Part shown: positions 46,001-47,411 of the stretch, piece by piece | Numbering within the stretch: position 1 is the stretch's first letter | Layout: the number at the start of each line of letters is the position of its first letter | From: Priapulus caudatus | Taxonomy: Eukaryota > Priapulida > Priapulimorpha > Priapulimorphida > Priapulidae | Direction: 5' to 3' | Length of the DNA: 47,411 nt | Assembly (NCBI RefSeq): GCF_000485595.1 | Contig: NW_014577394.1 | Location: forward strand, 114,392-161,802 | Notes under the pieces: model-generated | What the model was told of the DNA's origin: nothing | Databases searched by the model: none | Seen by the model: only the letters and a program-made list of their open reading frames with translations | Made by a program: the position numbers and the translations under genes

Positions 46001-47411
46001 GTTTACTAGCTCACTAAATCATCGGGCTTCAGCTCGGCTCCCCTCGCTGGGCCAGACCTCGACCCACAATGCCCGAGCAAGCGCGAGCATCGAGTAGTGA
46101 GTGATGACTGCGGCCGCCTACTGCGCCGCCGGAGTCTCTGCTTAGATACCCTACCTTGAGAGTCGACTGAACGACACGCGATCACTGATGTAGGTACGTC
46201 GCGGCCGGCATAACAGCTAGGTGAGCATCCACCGTGCGCGCGCGGCATGACAGGTTGATGGAGCCTAAGAGGCACAGGTCCCCTTGCGTTGGTTTTATCC
46301 TATTTTATTTCTCGTACCCGCCAATGGGCACTCGGGGGGTGCTGGGCCCGTCGTCGACTTCCTGCACTGACAACGACAGACGTATTTGTGCTCGGTCTCG
46401 GCTCCGCGCCCCCTCTCTGCGTAGATGTAAGTTATGATTTGTCGATATACCCTCCGCACGTGCTCGCATATAATTGCCCTTCCTTGTCGTGCAATGCCTA
46501 CACTGAAGCAAGTATCTTGCTGCCGAACACATAAGATCATCGTCTTCCCGACCTGCCTACACGTCTACTTGCGCTTCCGCCCCCCCTGCCATGCCCTCTT
46601 GCTCTTCGTGATGCCCTTAGTGCCTGAACTCGCACTCGTCCTTCGCCGCTGCCGCCCCCTCTAGTCCCCGCGCGTGCCTCTGGCCTGCACGTCTGCCTTG
46701 GCTGCACACTCACGCTCCTTCTTCTTGCGCTCGCCTGCAACGACTCCTTGTCTTTGCTGCCTGCACGCCCTCTGTCTTGCCGGGACTTCAGCTCTCTGCA
46801 CGTCTCCGCTCTGGTGGGGCCCTGTCCTTCGAGCGAATACTGTCTAGCTGCCTGTTCTCCGCCCATTCCGTCAGCTCTGGCTGCCCACCTCTGTTCTTGG
46901 TGGCCTGTTCTCCGCGTCTGTCTTGCTGACTGCCCGTGCGTTTAGAGCTTCCTTCACAGTGTGCTTTGTTTTGTCTGCCCCGCAAGGTCCACATTGCCCC
47001 ATGTCTTGGGCGAGGCGAGAGCTAGAGTCCTCGTCGCTCACAACGTGTCGTCTGTATGTCGTGCGCATACCTGCTAAGACTCTGCATGTCGCGACTAACC
47101 GTCTTTAGCGCATTTTTATGCTGGCCTCTTTCGGCCTTGAAAGACATCCCTCCGTGAGGGTCACCCTACTTCGTTGCGCCTCCACCATCCTCTTTCTCTC
47201 TGCCCTTTCCCTTCTCAGCCGCACCGCTCGCCCTCCCGCGTTACGGCCTATCCTCTCCTTCTCCCCTCCCAACAACGAACAACGGCCGTGCCCGCACTTT
47301 CGCGGCGCACCCTGAGGAAAAGAGAGGATGCGGATCGATGTCCAAGCCGGAGAGCATATCTCTAGGTAGTTCGCGCATGCCGAGTTTAGCATGTATTGCC
47401 ACGTATAACAG

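Larger units (their letters stand above)
34263..47411 (+). repeat. Segmental duplication, copy 3b (unit positions ~12.0 kb onward), degraded toward the right
   Basis: Starts in TTTA repeats (34266-34326) and follows the unit in order to the window end. Anchors against copy 1 are 13860/36070, 15830/38020, 17410/40100, 18660/41500, 20575/44280, 21310/45320 and 22400/47040. To about 36050 it matches copy 2 well. Beyond that, single-base insertions mount, mostly of C, with C runs such as CACCCCCCATACG near 37290 and CCTGCCCCCCCGG near 39065. From 38020 to 47040 it is about 1.37 times the length of the matching part of copy 1. Open frames here are not reliable. Confidence 0.9.

Overview
This window looks like non-coding, simple-repeat-rich DNA from a metazoan. 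The probable source is an invertebrate with TTAGGG telomere repeats. Supporting signs are spliceosomal donor sites next to short ATG-started open frames, abundant GT, GA, CT, CTG and TTTA microsatellites, a vertebrate/lophotrochozoan-type TTAGGG array, a pol III tRNA-like promoter and several foldback or MITE-like elements. I see no operons, no long open frames and no rRNA. I cannot name the species or phylum.

Positions 1-8300 are mostly single-copy. In order they hold an 8-bp minisatellite, a tRNA-Arg-like (SINE-like) sequence, and a (TTAGGG)11 array facing a (CCCTAA)n array across a perfect 42-bp palindrome. Next come a 383-bp foldback element and a CpG-rich stretch that ends in a candidate first coding exon (ATG at 3381, donor GTGAGT at 3423). 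A second foldback element, a purine-rich minisatellite block, a 236-bp MITE with a perfect 9-bp target-site duplication, a 650-bp CTG/CAG array and CA, TA and GT microsatellites follow.

From about 8314 to the end the window is one segmental duplication. A unit of about 15.3 kb (8314-23640) is followed by a second copy (23649-32433) that matches only unit positions 8314-17480. The path then jumps back to unit position ~13.5k (copy 3a, 32434-34262), and back again to unit position ~12.0k (copy 3b, 34263-47411), which runs to the window end. All three junctions lie inside microsatellites (GT, GA, TTTA/AT). Copies differ chiefly by one-base indels. Copy 3b becomes steadily longer and richer in inserted C/G, about 1.37 times the length of copy 1 over matched anchors. 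That pattern fits unpolished long-read sequence or a misassembly at least as well as biology, so open frames beyond 8.3 kb need caution.

The best coding candidates are two signal-peptide-like first exons (3381-3422 and 19012-19141, the latter with a GTAAGA donor) and an open frame at 28026-28430 that is intact only in copy 2. None belongs to a family I recognise, and no multi-exon gene can be assembled from this window.
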